Part shown: positions 1 through 6,122 of the stretch, one piece after another
How positions within the stretch are numbered: the stretch's first letter is position 1
How the letters are laid out: every line of letters starts with the position of its first letter
Assembly (NCBI GenBank): GCA_025353085.1
Contig: JANXRI010000049.1
Span: 1-8,128, forward strand
Direction of reading: 5' to 3'
From: Betaproteobacteria bacterium
Lineage (GTDB): Bacteria; Pseudomonadota; Gammaproteobacteria; Burkholderiales; SG8-41
DNA: 8,128 nt
The notes under the pieces: model-generated
Databases searched by the model: none
What the model was told of the DNA's origin: nothing
The model's input: only the letters and a program-made list of their open reading frames with translations
Translations under genes and position numbers: made by a program

Positions 1-15
1 GCGGAATCGCCGCGC

Positions 16-1242
16 TCAGGTGGTAGCGGCGGCGGCCTGTTGGCGCGCGATCTGGCGGTCGTCGATCGGGAAATTGAGAATCGCCGCGATCACGCCCATG
101 CCAATGGTCAGGATCCACATCAAGCGATAGGAGCCGGTTGCATCGAACAGATAACCGGCGAGACCGACGCCGAAGAAGCTGCCGATCTGATGAAACAAAA
201 ACGCGATGCCCGACAGGGTGGACAGATAGCGCACGCCGAAGATTTGCGCGATGAGCCCGCTCGTGAGCGGCACGGTGCCGAGCCATAGAAAACCGATCAC
301 CGCGCCGAACACATAAACGCTCAGCGGTGTGATCGGTAACGCAACGAAAATCGCAATCGCGACGGCGCGCGTGAAATAAAGCGTGCTCAACAGGTATTTC
401 TTGGTGTAGCGCCCGCCCAGCCAGCCCCAGAAATAGCTGCCGAAGATATTGAAGAGCCCGATCATCGCGAGCGCGATCATGCCGGTCTCGGGCGTCATAT
501 GCTGGTCAACCATGTAAGCGGGGAAGTGAATCGAAATGAACATCAACTGAAATCCGCACACTGTATAGGCGATACACAGCAGCCAGTAACCGCGGTGGCC
601 GAGCGCTTCGCGCAATGCTTCCGGTATCGATTGCTTGAACTGGCCGGGCACCGGTGCGGCGCGTTTTTCGGCGAGCGCTGCCGACAGCGGGACGATCAGC
701 AGGATGGTCACCGCCAGCGTGAGCATTGCATGGTGCCAGCCGATATTGGTTATAAGCGTCTGGCCATACGGCAGCATCACAAACTGACCGAACGAGCCCG
801 CGGCGCCGGCGAGCCCGAGCGCAACACTGCGTTTTTCGACCGGGAATGCACGGCCGATGACGCCATAGACTATGCTGAATCCGCTGCACGACAACGCGAT
901 GCCCACTACGATGCCGGCGCTAAAACCGAACTCGATACCGTTCGTCGAAAACGCCATCAGCGTCAAGCCGATTGCGTACAGCACGGCACCCGCCGCCATC
1001 ACGCGGCCCGCGCCGTATTTGTCGGCGATCATGCCGGTAATTGGCTGCGCGATGCCGTAGACGAGGTTTTGGATCGCGATCGCGAAGGAGAAGGTCTGCC
1101 GTCCCCAGCCGAGATCGGCGGTCATCGGCTGCAGAAAAAGGCCGAACGAGTGGCGCGTGCCGAGTGCTACGGTAAGCGCCATGCCGCCGCAAATCAGAAT
1201 GACAGCGGGGGTGCGCCAGTTTTTGGAGGTAAGGTAAGCCAC
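16..1242 (-). CDS. Major facilitator superfamily transporter, monocarboxylate-porter-like
   Basis: Inner-membrane secondary transporter of 408 residues, the usual length for a 12-helix MFS protein. The sequence shows alternating hydrophobic helices in two halves, with a long polar loop near residues 190-215 between helices 6 and 7. The MFS loop-2/3 signature is clear at residues 70-80 (GMIADKYGAGR). The N-terminal pattern RHSFGLFLQPM at 30-40 followed by a GWGR segment resembles the monocarboxylate/oxalate-formate type branch of MFS. The substrate cannot be read from the sequence; an organic acid is an inference only. The start is GTG at 1242, chosen because the first helix begins near residue 12 and the next in-frame Met (residue 21) would cut into it. 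No clear Shine-Dalgarno precedes it; a TAAAAT hexamer lies about 12 bases upstream. It lies 43 bases downstream of the queuosine-precursor transporter on the same strand and could be co-transcribed with it. Confidence 0.88.
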   Translation of the reverse strand: MAYLTSKNWRTPAVILICGGMALTVALGTRHSFGLFLQPMTADLGWGRQTFSFAIAIQNLVYGIAQPITGMIADKYGAGRVMAAGAVLYAIGLTLMAFSTNGIEFGFSAGIVVGIALSCSGFSIVYGVIGRAFPVEKRSVALGLAGAAGSFGQFVMLPYGQTLITNIGWHHAMLTLAVTILLIVPLSAALAEKRAAPVPGQFKQSIPEALREALGHRGYWLLCIAYTVCGFQLMFISIHFPAYMVDQHMTPETGMIALAMIGLFNIFGSYFWGWLGGRYTKKYLLSTLYFTRAVAIAIFVALPITPLSVYVFGAVIGFLWLGTVPLTSGLIAQIFGVRYLSTLSGIAFLFHQIGSFFGVGLAGYLFDATGSYRLMWILTIGMGVIAAILNFPIDDRQIARQQAAAATT

Positions 1243-1270
1243 GTTCGAAGCGTAATTTTAACTGATGCGA

Positions 1271-1284
1271 CCGGCGTGCGCCGG
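1271..1284. repeat. Short GC-rich hairpin between yhhQ and the MFS gene
   Basis: CCGGCGTGCGCCGG is a near-perfect palindrome (CCGGC/GCCGG stem, four-base loop) one base downstream of the yhhQ stop codon. On the minus strand it is not followed by a T-run, so it is not a classical intrinsic terminator. It could be a weak attenuator or an mRNA-stabilising stem between the two minus-strand genes. Confidence 0.35.
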
Positions 1285-1285
1285 T

Positions 1286-1990
1286 TCAAGCCTTGAGTTT
1301 GAACGGATTAAAGTCGGTGCCGCGGTCATAATAATCCTCGCGCTCGGCGCGCTTCAACCAGCCGACGATCTTGTACGTGACCGGTGTGAAAATGATTTCC
1401 ACGCCGACCTTGGCGACGAATTGCGACAGCATGACGAGCGGCAGCTTGTCGTTCGGAATGATTCCGCTACCGTAGAACGCGAGCGGATAAAAGATCAGCG
1501 AATCGACGCCTTCGCCGAAAATCGTCGAGCCGATCGTGCGCGTCCACAACCAGCGGCCGGCGGTCGCAATTTTCATCTTGGCGAGCACGAAGGAATTCAC
1601 AAATTCGCCGCACACGAACGCGATCAACGAGGCAGCCGCGATGCGCCAGGTCGAACCGAATGCGGTTTCGTAGGCGGCCTGGTTATGCCAGAACGGCGCC
1701 GGCGGCAGCTTGACGATGATCCATGCCATGAAAGCTGCGAAGGCGAGCGCGGCGAAGCCCGTCCAGATCACGCGGCGCGAGCGCGCGTAGCCGTAAACTT
1801 CCGTGAGAACGTCCCCGAACACATACGAGATCGGGAAAAAAAGCACGCCCGCGCCGAAGATCAGCGCGCCCACCAGCGGCACATCGATTTGAGCGATCTT
1901 GGCCGGCCCGATCAGATTCGAGCAGATCAGCACCGTGACGAACGCCGCCATCACCAGTTCGTAATAGCGGTAAGTGCGAGTTTCGGACAT
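1286..1990 (-). CDS. yhhQ: Queuosine precursor transporter (YhhQ/VUT family)
   Basis: Integral inner-membrane protein of 234 residues from the ATG at 1990, typical for the YhhQ family (DUF165, TIGR00697 type). Family knowledge: E. coli YhhQ takes up 7-deazaguanine precursors (preQ0 and preQ1) for making queuosine in tRNA. Seen here: a first helix near 11-28 containing the ICSNLIGPAKI segment, then the family-typical FPISYVFGDVLTEVYGY stretch at 52-68 with acidic residues D60 and E64 before an arginine-rich loop. Later come a GEFVNSFVLAKMK segment, an IGSTIFGEGVDSLIFYPLAF segment and a final SQFVAKVGVEIIF helix. A TTG two codons upstream (1996) is an alternative start; the ATG is preferred as the stronger codon, and neither has a good Shine-Dalgarno. 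It is divergent from the LEA-like lipoprotein and has no queuosine biosynthesis gene next to it in this window. Confidence 0.9.
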   Translation of the reverse strand: MSETRTYRYYELVMAAFVTVLICSNLIGPAKIAQIDVPLVGALIFGAGVLFFPISYVFGDVLTEVYGYARSRRVIWTGFAALAFAAFMAWIIVKLPPAPFWHNQAAYETAFGSTWRIAAASLIAFVCGEFVNSFVLAKMKIATAGRWLWTRTIGSTIFGEGVDSLIFYPLAFYGSGIIPNDKLPLVMLSQFVAKVGVEIIFTPVTYKIVGWLKRAEREDYYDRGTDFNPFKLKA

Positions 1991-2012
1991 GGTCAAGACG
2001 CTGTCTGCGAAT

Positions 2013-2044
2013 GGGGTATGGCGGTATTAAGCCATATCCGCCCC
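2013..2044. repeat. Palindromic element upstream of yhhQ
   Basis: An imperfect inverted repeat lies 22 bases upstream of the yhhQ start. TATGGC (2017-2022) pairs with GCCATA (2031-2036) across an eight-base loop, and outer GGGG (2013-2016) pairs with CCCC (2041-2044) past a four-base bulge. An alternative fold pairs GGCGG (2020-2024) with CCGCC (2038-2042). On the minus strand it would lie in the yhhQ leader or promoter. Its GTAGGGGCGGAT-type edge resembles dispersed palindromic repeats of proteobacterial intergenic regions, but one copy is not enough to show that. It could be an operator, a leader hairpin or a REP-like unit. Confidence 0.45.
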
Positions 2045-2104
2045 TACGCGCAAAATTGCGTGTACGCCAATGCGGGACCACCGCGTTTAGAGTTGGGCGA
2101 ACCA

Positions 2105-2121
2105 AGCCCGCTTGCCGGGCT
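2105..2121. repeat. Hairpin in the leader of the LEA-like lipoprotein gene
   Basis: AGCCCG (2105-2110) and CGGGCT (2116-2121) form a perfect six-base-pair stem around a CTTGC loop. It ends five bases before the purine-rich GAAAGAG that serves as ribosome binding site for the ATG at 2136. The possible TTG start at 2112 lies in the loop, which argues against its use. No T-run follows on either strand, so it is unlikely to be a terminator. Confidence 0.45.
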
Positions 2122-2135
2122 CAAATGAAAGAGCC

Positions 2136-2636
2136 ATGAGCGATGCGATGCATACCTTTTTTACCAAAGCACTGCGACTGACCGCCCTGATCGTCGCCTC
2201 GATCATTGCAGGCTGCGCGGGCCTGCCGCCGGGCATGCAGCCGCCGTCTGTCACGATCGCCGATTTTGGCGTCGGCAACGCCGGACTGTTTGAACAGCAA
2301 TTCAACTTGCGTCTGCGCATCCAAAACCCGAACGCCGAAGAATTTAAAATTGACGGCCTTGCGTTCGACCTCGACATCAACGGCCGGCCGTTTGCGAAGG
2401 GCGTGGGCAGTCAAACAGTGATCGTCCCGCGTTACGGTTCCGGATTCATGACCGCCGAGGCCGTCAGCACGCTGGGCGGTCTGATCAAGCAGTTCGGTCG
2501 GTTGATCGAGGGCAACCGGCTCTTCAGATACAGGATCAAGGGCGTGCTGAGTATCGCGGCCGGCCCCCGCGTACCGTTCGAAGAGACCGGCGAATTCGAT
2601 TTCAAGTCGCTCTTACCCAAGGGGTTGACCGAGTAA
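2136..2636 (+). CDS. LEA/WHy-domain lipoprotein
   Basis: Small secreted lipoprotein of 166 residues. The N-terminus has a short charged region (K11, R14), a hydrophobic core and a lipobox ending IIAGC, with the lipidated cysteine at residue 27. The rest is one LEA-14/WHy (water stress and hypersensitive response, LEA type 2) beta-sandwich domain: LRLRIQNPNAEEFKIDGL around 60-77 carries the characteristic NPN (64-66), followed by DLDINGRPFAKG. The residue after the cysteine is Ala, so outer-membrane sorting is likely, facing the periplasm. Bacterial WHy lipoproteins are linked to desiccation or stress tolerance in some species, but the role here is unknown. The ATG at 2136 is chosen because GAAAGAG sits just upstream at correct spacing; an in-frame TTG at 2112 would add eight residues and falls in a hairpin loop. 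mlaF follows after 100 bases with its own likely promoter. Confidence 0.85.
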   Translation: MSDAMHTFFTKALRLTALIVASIIAGCAGLPPGMQPPSVTIADFGVGNAGLFEQQFNLRLRIQNPNAEEFKIDGLAFDLDINGRPFAKGVGSQTVIVPRYGSGFMTAEAVSTLGGLIKQFGRLIEGNRLFRYRIKGVLSIAAGPRVPFEETGEFDFKSLLPKGLTE

Positions 2637-2701
2637 AGCATAGACGGCGCCGTTCGTGGTCGTGCACTCCGGTCGTATACGCGGATCGTATATTTCTGCC
2701 G

Positions 2702-2710
2702 TGCTAAACT
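2702..2710 (+). promoter_or_regulatory. Extended -10 promoter-like sequence for mlaF
   Basis: TGCTAAACT fits an extended -10 (TGn plus TAAACT) and would start transcription near 2717, about 20 bases before the mlaF ATG. No good -35 hexamer is seen at 16-18 bases. Two copies of TCGTATA (2673-2679 and 2686-2692), 13 bases apart, lie just upstream where an activator could bind. Confidence 0.4.
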
Positions 2711-2736
2711 AGCGCGGTCAATTTCCCCCGCCCGCC

Positions 2737-3540
2737 ATGCCCGCCGACGATATAGTTGAAATCCACGATTTGCGCTTCGGTTACGCCGATCGTCCGCTAT
2801 TGAAAGGCATCAATCTCACGATTCCGCGCGGCAAGGTCGTCGGCATCATGGGAGCGAGCGGCTCTGGCAAGTCCACGCTGATGCGGCTGATTGGCGGCCA
2901 GCTGGTGCCCACCGGCGGTTTCGTCAAAGTCGACGGCCGCGTCGTGCACGAACTAGGCCGCGAAGAGCTGTATCAATTGCGCCGCAAAATGGGCATGCAA
3001 TTTCAAGCGGGCGGGTTGTTCACCGATTTGTCCGTCTACGAAAACATCGCGTTTCAAATGCGCGAACATACCGACCTTCCTGAAAGCATGATCCGCGACC
3101 TCGTGTTGCTGAAACTCGCGGCGGTCGGCTTGCGCGGTGCGTCGCAACTGATGCCGGCGGAGCTGTCCGGCGGAATGGCGCGCCGGGTCGGGCTCGCGCG
3201 CGCGATTGCGCTCGATCCGATGCTCATCATGTACGACGAACCGTTTGCGGGGCTCGATCCGATTTCATGCAGCGTGGTGGGCAACCTGATTCGCCGGCTC
3301 AACGACGCACTGGGGGCGACCTCGATCGTGGTGTCGTACGATGCGGCCGAATCGATGCGCGTCATCGATTACCTGTATTTGATTTCGGACGGCGTGATCG
3401 CGGCGTCAGGTCCGGCCGCTGAAATGAAGATTTCGCAGGATCCGTTCGTACGCCAGTTTTTGGATGGCGCGCACGATGGCCCGGTGCCGTTTCATTATCC
3501 GCACGACGCTTATCAGGCCGACCTCGGCCTGACCGCTTGA
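2737..3540 (+). CDS. mlaF: MlaF-type phospholipid ABC transporter ATPase with a tyrosine in the H-loop
   Basis: Cytoplasmic ATP-binding subunit of 267 residues, close to the usual MlaF length. Family knowledge: MlaF works with MlaE, MlaD and MlaB in the inner membrane to drive phospholipid movement between inner and outer membranes. Motifs seen: A-loop Tyr16, Walker A GASGSGKST at 39-47 (Lys45), Q-loop Gln90 in FQAGGLF, signature LSGGMARR at 143-150, Walker B LIMYDE at 163-168 (Glu168), D-loop GLDPIS at 172-177. The C-terminal tail FLDGAHDGPVPFHYP is diagnostic of MlaF. The odd point is the H-loop: the segment reads VVSYDAAES, with Tyr201 (TAC at 3337-3339) where nearly all ABC ATPases have His. 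This residue normally senses the ATP gamma-phosphate, so hydrolysis may be impaired or altered. No mlaE, mlaD, mlaC or mlaB follows; the next gene is convergent lplT. The start has no Shine-Dalgarno. Family assignment is firm; activity is uncertain. Confidence 0.93.
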   Translation: MPADDIVEIHDLRFGYADRPLLKGINLTIPRGKVVGIMGASGSGKSTLMRLIGGQLVPTGGFVKVDGRVVHELGREELYQLRRKMGMQFQAGGLFTDLSVYENIAFQMREHTDLPESMIRDLVLLKLAAVGLRGASQLMPAELSGGMARRVGLARAIALDPMLIMYDEPFAGLDPISCSVVGNLIRRLNDALGATSIVVSYDAAESMRVIDYLYLISDGVIAASGPAAEMKISQDPFVRQFLDGAHDGPVPFHYPHDAYQADLGLTA

Positions 3541-3587
3541 GGAGCGAGGATTAAGAATTTAATTCGCTTGCCTCGCTCCTCAATCCT
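3537..3587. repeat. Inverted repeat at the mlaF stop, probable bidirectional terminator
   Basis: TTGAGGAGCGAGG (3537-3549) is perfectly complementary to CCTCGCTCCTCAA (3571-3583), and the inner ATTAA (3550-3554) can pair with TTAAT (3559-3563) around GAAT, leaving a seven-base bulge. The mlaF stop codon lies inside the left arm and the lplT stop is nine bases past the right arm, so the stem fills the convergent gap. No strong T-run follows on either side, so termination is inferred from position. The outer sequence matches the repeat at 6001-6117 (16 of 18 bases on the left, 17 of 19 on the right). Confidence 0.7.
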
Positions 3588-3591
3588 GCAC

Positions 3592-4854
3592 TCAGGGCTT
3601 CAAATCCGTGGGTATCTGCGGTAGCGGACCCGTGCGCACATTCAATTGATGGCGTTCGCGCACGAGCGTCATGGTGACCGCGACAAATAGTCCAAACAGC
3701 ACGATTACCGTGTAAATCGAGAAGTTGAATTTGATCAGCAGCGAGTAGACGCCCAGCATCGTCAGAATGCTCAGGTTCTCGTTGAAGTTTTGCACAGCGA
3801 TCGAATGACCGGCGCCCATCAGGATGTGCCCGCGGTGCTGCAACAGCGCATTCATCGGCACCACGAAAAAGCCGGCAAGGGCGCCGATCACCGTCATGAT
3901 CGTCATCGCCATGTAGACGTCGCGCACGAAAATCATGCTGATGGTGATCAGACCCATGGCAATGCCGACCGGCAGCACGTTGACCGCGCGATGCAGCGGC
4001 ACGATCTTGGCGGCGAGAATTGCACCGGCCGCGATGCCCACGGCAGTGATTCCCTGCATGATGGTCGATTGCGCCAGCGAATAGCCAAGCGCGACTTCGG
4101 CCCATTTGAGTACAATGAATTGCAACGTCGCGCCCGCCCCCCAGAAGAGCGTCGTGGTGGCGAGCGAAATCTGCCCCAGCTTGTCGGACCATAAAAGCCG
4201 CAGGCAATGCGCAAAGTCGCTGATCAGATAAAGCGGGTCCTTGCGCGCCGGTTTATGATCGACGCCGGTTCTCGGCACGTAAAGGTTGAATACCGCGGCG
4301 ATGATGTAGAGGCTGATAATCAGCGTGATCGCAATCTCGGGTGCGGAGTCGATGCCGGTCTCGATATGCGGGACGTCTATCCGCAACAGTTGGGTCGATA
4401 CGCGGTCGCTGATCAGAGCGCCGCCCAACAGTGTGCCGAGGATAATCGAACCCACCGTAAGGCCTTCAATCCAGCCATTGGCAATGACGAGCTTATGATG
4501 CGGCAAATATTCGGTCAGAATGCCGTACTTGGCCGGTGAATACGCGGCGGCGCCAAGTCCCACGATGCCGTACGCGATCAACGGATGCACGCCGAACAGC
4601 ATCATGGAGCAGCCGACCACCTTGATGATATTCGCGACGAACATCACCTGCCCCTTGGGCAGTGCGTCGGCAAATGCCCCGACGAAAGGCGCCAGCACCA
4701 CATACGAGATAGTGAAGAAAAGCTTCAGCATCGGCGTCAGCCACGCCGGCGAATCGAGCAATGCGAGCGTCGCGATGGCAGCCACGAGCAGCGCGTTATC
4801 GGCAAGCGACGAAAAAAACTGCGCCGCCATGATGATGAAAAAGCCGAACGGCAT
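3592..4854 (-). CDS. lplT: Lysophospholipid transporter LplT
   Basis: Inner-membrane MFS protein of 420 residues from the ATG at 4854. Family knowledge: LplT moves lysophospholipids such as lyso-PE from the periplasmic to the cytoplasmic face, where Aas reacylates them. Seen here: IIMAAQFFSSLADNALL at residues 7-23, an LplT hallmark, an MFS loop motif FADALPKGQV at 61-70, and SPAKYGILTE at 106-115. About 12 helices follow, ending in a polar tail. An in-frame TTG at 4938 would add 28 proline- and charge-rich residues absent from known LplT N-termini, and it lies upstream of an extended -10 (4889-4897), so the ATG is preferred although its Shine-Dalgarno is poor (AAGAGG about 15 bases away). 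Unlike the E. coli lplT-aas pair, no acyltransferase is fused or adjacent. It converges on mlaF, another lipid-trafficking gene, and diverges from a LysR regulator that may control it. Confidence 0.92.
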   Translation of the reverse strand: MPFGFFIIMAAQFFSSLADNALLVAAIATLALLDSPAWLTPMLKLFFTISYVVLAPFVGAFADALPKGQVMFVANIIKVVGCSMMLFGVHPLIAYGIVGLGAAAYSPAKYGILTEYLPHHKLVIANGWIEGLTVGSIILGTLLGGALISDRVSTQLLRIDVPHIETGIDSAPEIAITLIISLYIIAAVFNLYVPRTGVDHKPARKDPLYLISDFAHCLRLLWSDKLGQISLATTTLFWGAGATLQFIVLKWAEVALGYSLAQSTIMQGITAVGIAAGAILAAKIVPLHRAVNVLPVGIAMGLITISMIFVRDVYMAMTIMTVIGALAGFFVVPMNALLQHRGHILMGAGHSIAVQNFNENLSILTMLGVYSLLIKFNFSIYTVIVLFGLFVAVTMTLVRERHQLNVRTGPLPQIPTDLKP

Positions 4855-4870
4855 GAAGGGGATAAATGCC

Positions 4871-4882
4871 CTCTTATAAGAG
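4871..4882. promoter_or_regulatory. Perfect 12-base palindrome in the lplT promoter/leader
   Basis: CTCTTATAAGAG is a perfect palindrome overlapping the expected lplT transcription start, just downstream of the extended -10 at 4889-4897. It is well placed for a repressor dimer. It also contains a second -10-like TATAAG and the AAGAGG that is the only purine-rich tract before the lplT ATG. It does not show the T-N11-A pattern of LysR sites. Function is inferred from symmetry and position only. Confidence 0.4.
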
Positions 4883-4888
4883 AGCAAC

Positions 4889-4897
4889 TTTATACCA
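4889..4897 (-). promoter_or_regulatory. Extended -10 promoter-like sequence for lplT
   Basis: On the minus strand this reads TGGTATAAA, an extended -10 (TGn-TATAAA) that would start transcription near 4882 and give a leader of about 28 bases to the ATG at 4854. No convincing -35 is seen. Its position supports the ATG over the upstream TTG. Confidence 0.42.
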
Positions 4898-5044
4898 TAG
4901 ATTTCGCGGGCGGCGGACGGCGGCCCGGGCGGTTTCAACCATGACTTGCGGGGAGAAGTGTGGTTGAATATCGATGCGATTGCAGCGCGCCAAGTCGCAG
5001 CCGGACAGCGTCACTGCCGTCATCACCAGCAGTTTGGCCCGGGC

Positions 5045-5053
5045 TGGTATATT
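5045..5053 (+). promoter_or_regulatory. Extended -10 promoter-like sequence for the LysR gene
   Basis: TGGTATATT is an extended -10 mirroring the one for divergent lplT. It would start transcription near 5060, about 27 bases before the LysR ATG. Just downstream TTCACT occurs twice (5052-5057 and 5064-5069), a possible binding half-site. Between the two divergent promoters (about 4898-5044) I see GC-rich sequence with no further clear motif. Confidence 0.42.
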
Positions 5054-5086
5054 CACTTAACTGTTCACTCTATCCTTCATCGAGCC

Positions 5087-6004
5087 ATGGCTGATCGCAG
5101 ACTGCAGGTGTTTCACAGCGTCGCCAGACAGCTGAGCTTTACGAAGGCGGCCGAGCAGCTTTTCATGACGCAGCCGGCGGTGACTTTTCAAGTCAAGCAA
5201 CTCGAGGAACATTTCAGCGCGCGTCTGTTCGAGCGCAGCCACGGCAAAATCGCACTGACCCAAGCTGGCGAACTCGTGCTCGGCTACGCCGAGCGCATTC
5301 TGAGCTTGGCGGCCGAACTCGATAAACGCGTGAGCGAGTTGACCGGCACTGTGAGCGGCCCTTTGCTGCTCGGTTGCAGCATGACAATCGCGGAATTCAT
5401 CCTGCCGCGCGTGCTCGGCGAATTCAAGGCGCGCCATCCGCAGGTGCAGACGCATATGACCGTCGCCAATTCCGAGATCATCGAACAACGCGTGGCCGAT
5501 CACACGCTGGACCTGGGCTTGATAGAGTCGCCCGCGCATCTGCCCGGCCTGCACACGGAAGTGTGCTGCGATGATGAGCTCGTGATGATTTGCACGCCGG
5601 CTCACACGTTTGCGAAGTCAGCCACCGTCAAGGCAGCGCAAATCGCCGGAGAACCGTACATCAGCCGTGAGAGCGGCTCCGGCACGCGGCAGTTCACGGA
5701 CAATTATTTTCGTGAGTCGGGCATAGCGCCTGAAGACCTCAATATCGTGATGGAGCTCGGCAGCCCCGAGGCGATTAAGGGCGTGGTAGAAACCGGCATT
5801 GGCGTCGCGATCATGTCGAGGACCACGATAGTGAAGGAACTGAAGCTCGGGTCGTTGGTCGCGGTGCCGCTCGAGCCCAAACTCATACGCACGCTGTCGC
5901 TCGTTTATCCGCGCGAAAAATTCCGCTCGCGCCTGCTTTCGACGTTTGTCGAATTCGCGACGGCCAAAATGCGCGCGATGGCGGAGCGGGAGGGGAAAGA
6001 TTGA
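5087..6004 (+). CDS. LysR-family transcriptional regulator, CysL-like
   Basis: Cytoplasmic DNA-binding regulator of 305 residues, the standard LysR length. Residues 4-63 form the winged helix-turn-helix (VFHSVARQLSFTKAAEQL, then TQPAVTFQVKQLE), followed by the linker helix. Residues about 90-296 are the periplasmic-binding-protein-like effector domain of the CysL-like subgroup, shown by AEFILPRVLGEF, the DLGLIESP stretch, RESGSGTRQF, LNIVMELGSPEAIKG and a final KELKLGSLVAVPL. Family knowledge: B. subtilis CysL controls sulfite reductase, but subgroup members have varied targets, so the effector is unknown. The ATG at 5087 is chosen because the helix-turn-helix begins right after it and a promoter-like sequence sits at 5045-5053; an upstream extension to 4946 looks non-coding. 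It is divergent from lplT, the classic arrangement for a LysR protein acting on its neighbour, though this is inferred. The stop codon lies in the left arm of a palindromic repeat. Confidence 0.9.
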   Translation: MADRRLQVFHSVARQLSFTKAAEQLFMTQPAVTFQVKQLEEHFSARLFERSHGKIALTQAGELVLGYAERILSLAAELDKRVSELTGTVSGPLLLGCSMTIAEFILPRVLGEFKARHPQVQTHMTVANSEIIEQRVADHTLDLGLIESPAHLPGLHTEVCCDDELVMICTPAHTFAKSATVKAAQIAGEPYISRESGSGTRQFTDNYFRESGIAPEDLNIVMELGSPEAIKGVVETGIGVAIMSRTTIVKELKLGSLVAVPLEPKLIRTLSLVYPREKFRSRLLSTFVEFATAKMRAMAEREGKD

Positions 6005-6117
6005 GGATTGAGGATTAGGTTCGAGGATGGCGGCCTTTAAGCGAATCCTGAGTAGAGGTTTTCACCCCCGATGGTGTCCCCCATTGCTGCACTACCCTGC
6101 CTCAATCCTCAATCCTC
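6001..6117. repeat. Second copy of the GAGGATT inverted repeat, between lysR and alr
   Basis: TTGAGGATTGAGG (6001-6013) is perfectly complementary to CCTCAATCCTCAA (6100-6112), in the same register as the 3537-3587 repeat. Because the unit GAGGATT is tandem, a shifted 14-bp pairing (6003-6016 with 6104-6117) is also possible. The arms enclose about 86 bases with no recognisable gene. The left arm contains the LysR stop codon and the right arm ends five bases before the alr ATG, so the repeat fills this intergenic gap and would form a large stem in a lysR-alr transcript. Confidence 0.7.
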
Positions 6118-6122
6118 TTGCC

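Noticed and set aside
1278..1295. tRNA T-loop-like GGTTCAAGCC
   Set aside because: It lies at the end of yhhQ with no acceptor, D or anticodon stems around it.
499..1296. Long plus-strand open frame (265 codons) over the MFS gene
   Set aside because: It is antisense to a clear MFS protein; its translation is rich in Arg, His and Gln with no recognisable domain, as expected for the opposite strand of a GC-rich gene.
1991..2060. preQ1 riboswitch upstream of yhhQ
   Set aside because: The leader lacks the short stem plus A-rich tail of preQ1-I, and I could not recognise the other classes; only the bulged palindrome is seen.
1265..2128. Long plus-strand open frame (287 codons) over yhhQ
   Set aside because: Antisense to yhhQ, with highly charged low-complexity composition and no domain; it also runs through the intergenic palindrome.
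3551..4207. Minus-strand open frame (218 codons) overlapping lplT in another frame
   Set aside because: The lplT frame encodes an unmistakable LplT protein; this frame is rich in Arg and His and has no domain.
4874..5056. Minus-strand 60-codon frame resembling a lipoprotein signal (LVMTAVTLSGC)
   Set aside because: The tail lacks any domain and overlaps the lplT promoter and alternative start region. The signal-like stretch is short and unsupported, though a small lipoprotein cannot be fully excluded.
4946..5086. N-terminal extension of the LysR protein by 47 residues
   Set aside because: The helix-turn-helix begins right after the ATG at 5087, as in other LysR proteins; the extension has no LysR similarity and spans the likely promoter.
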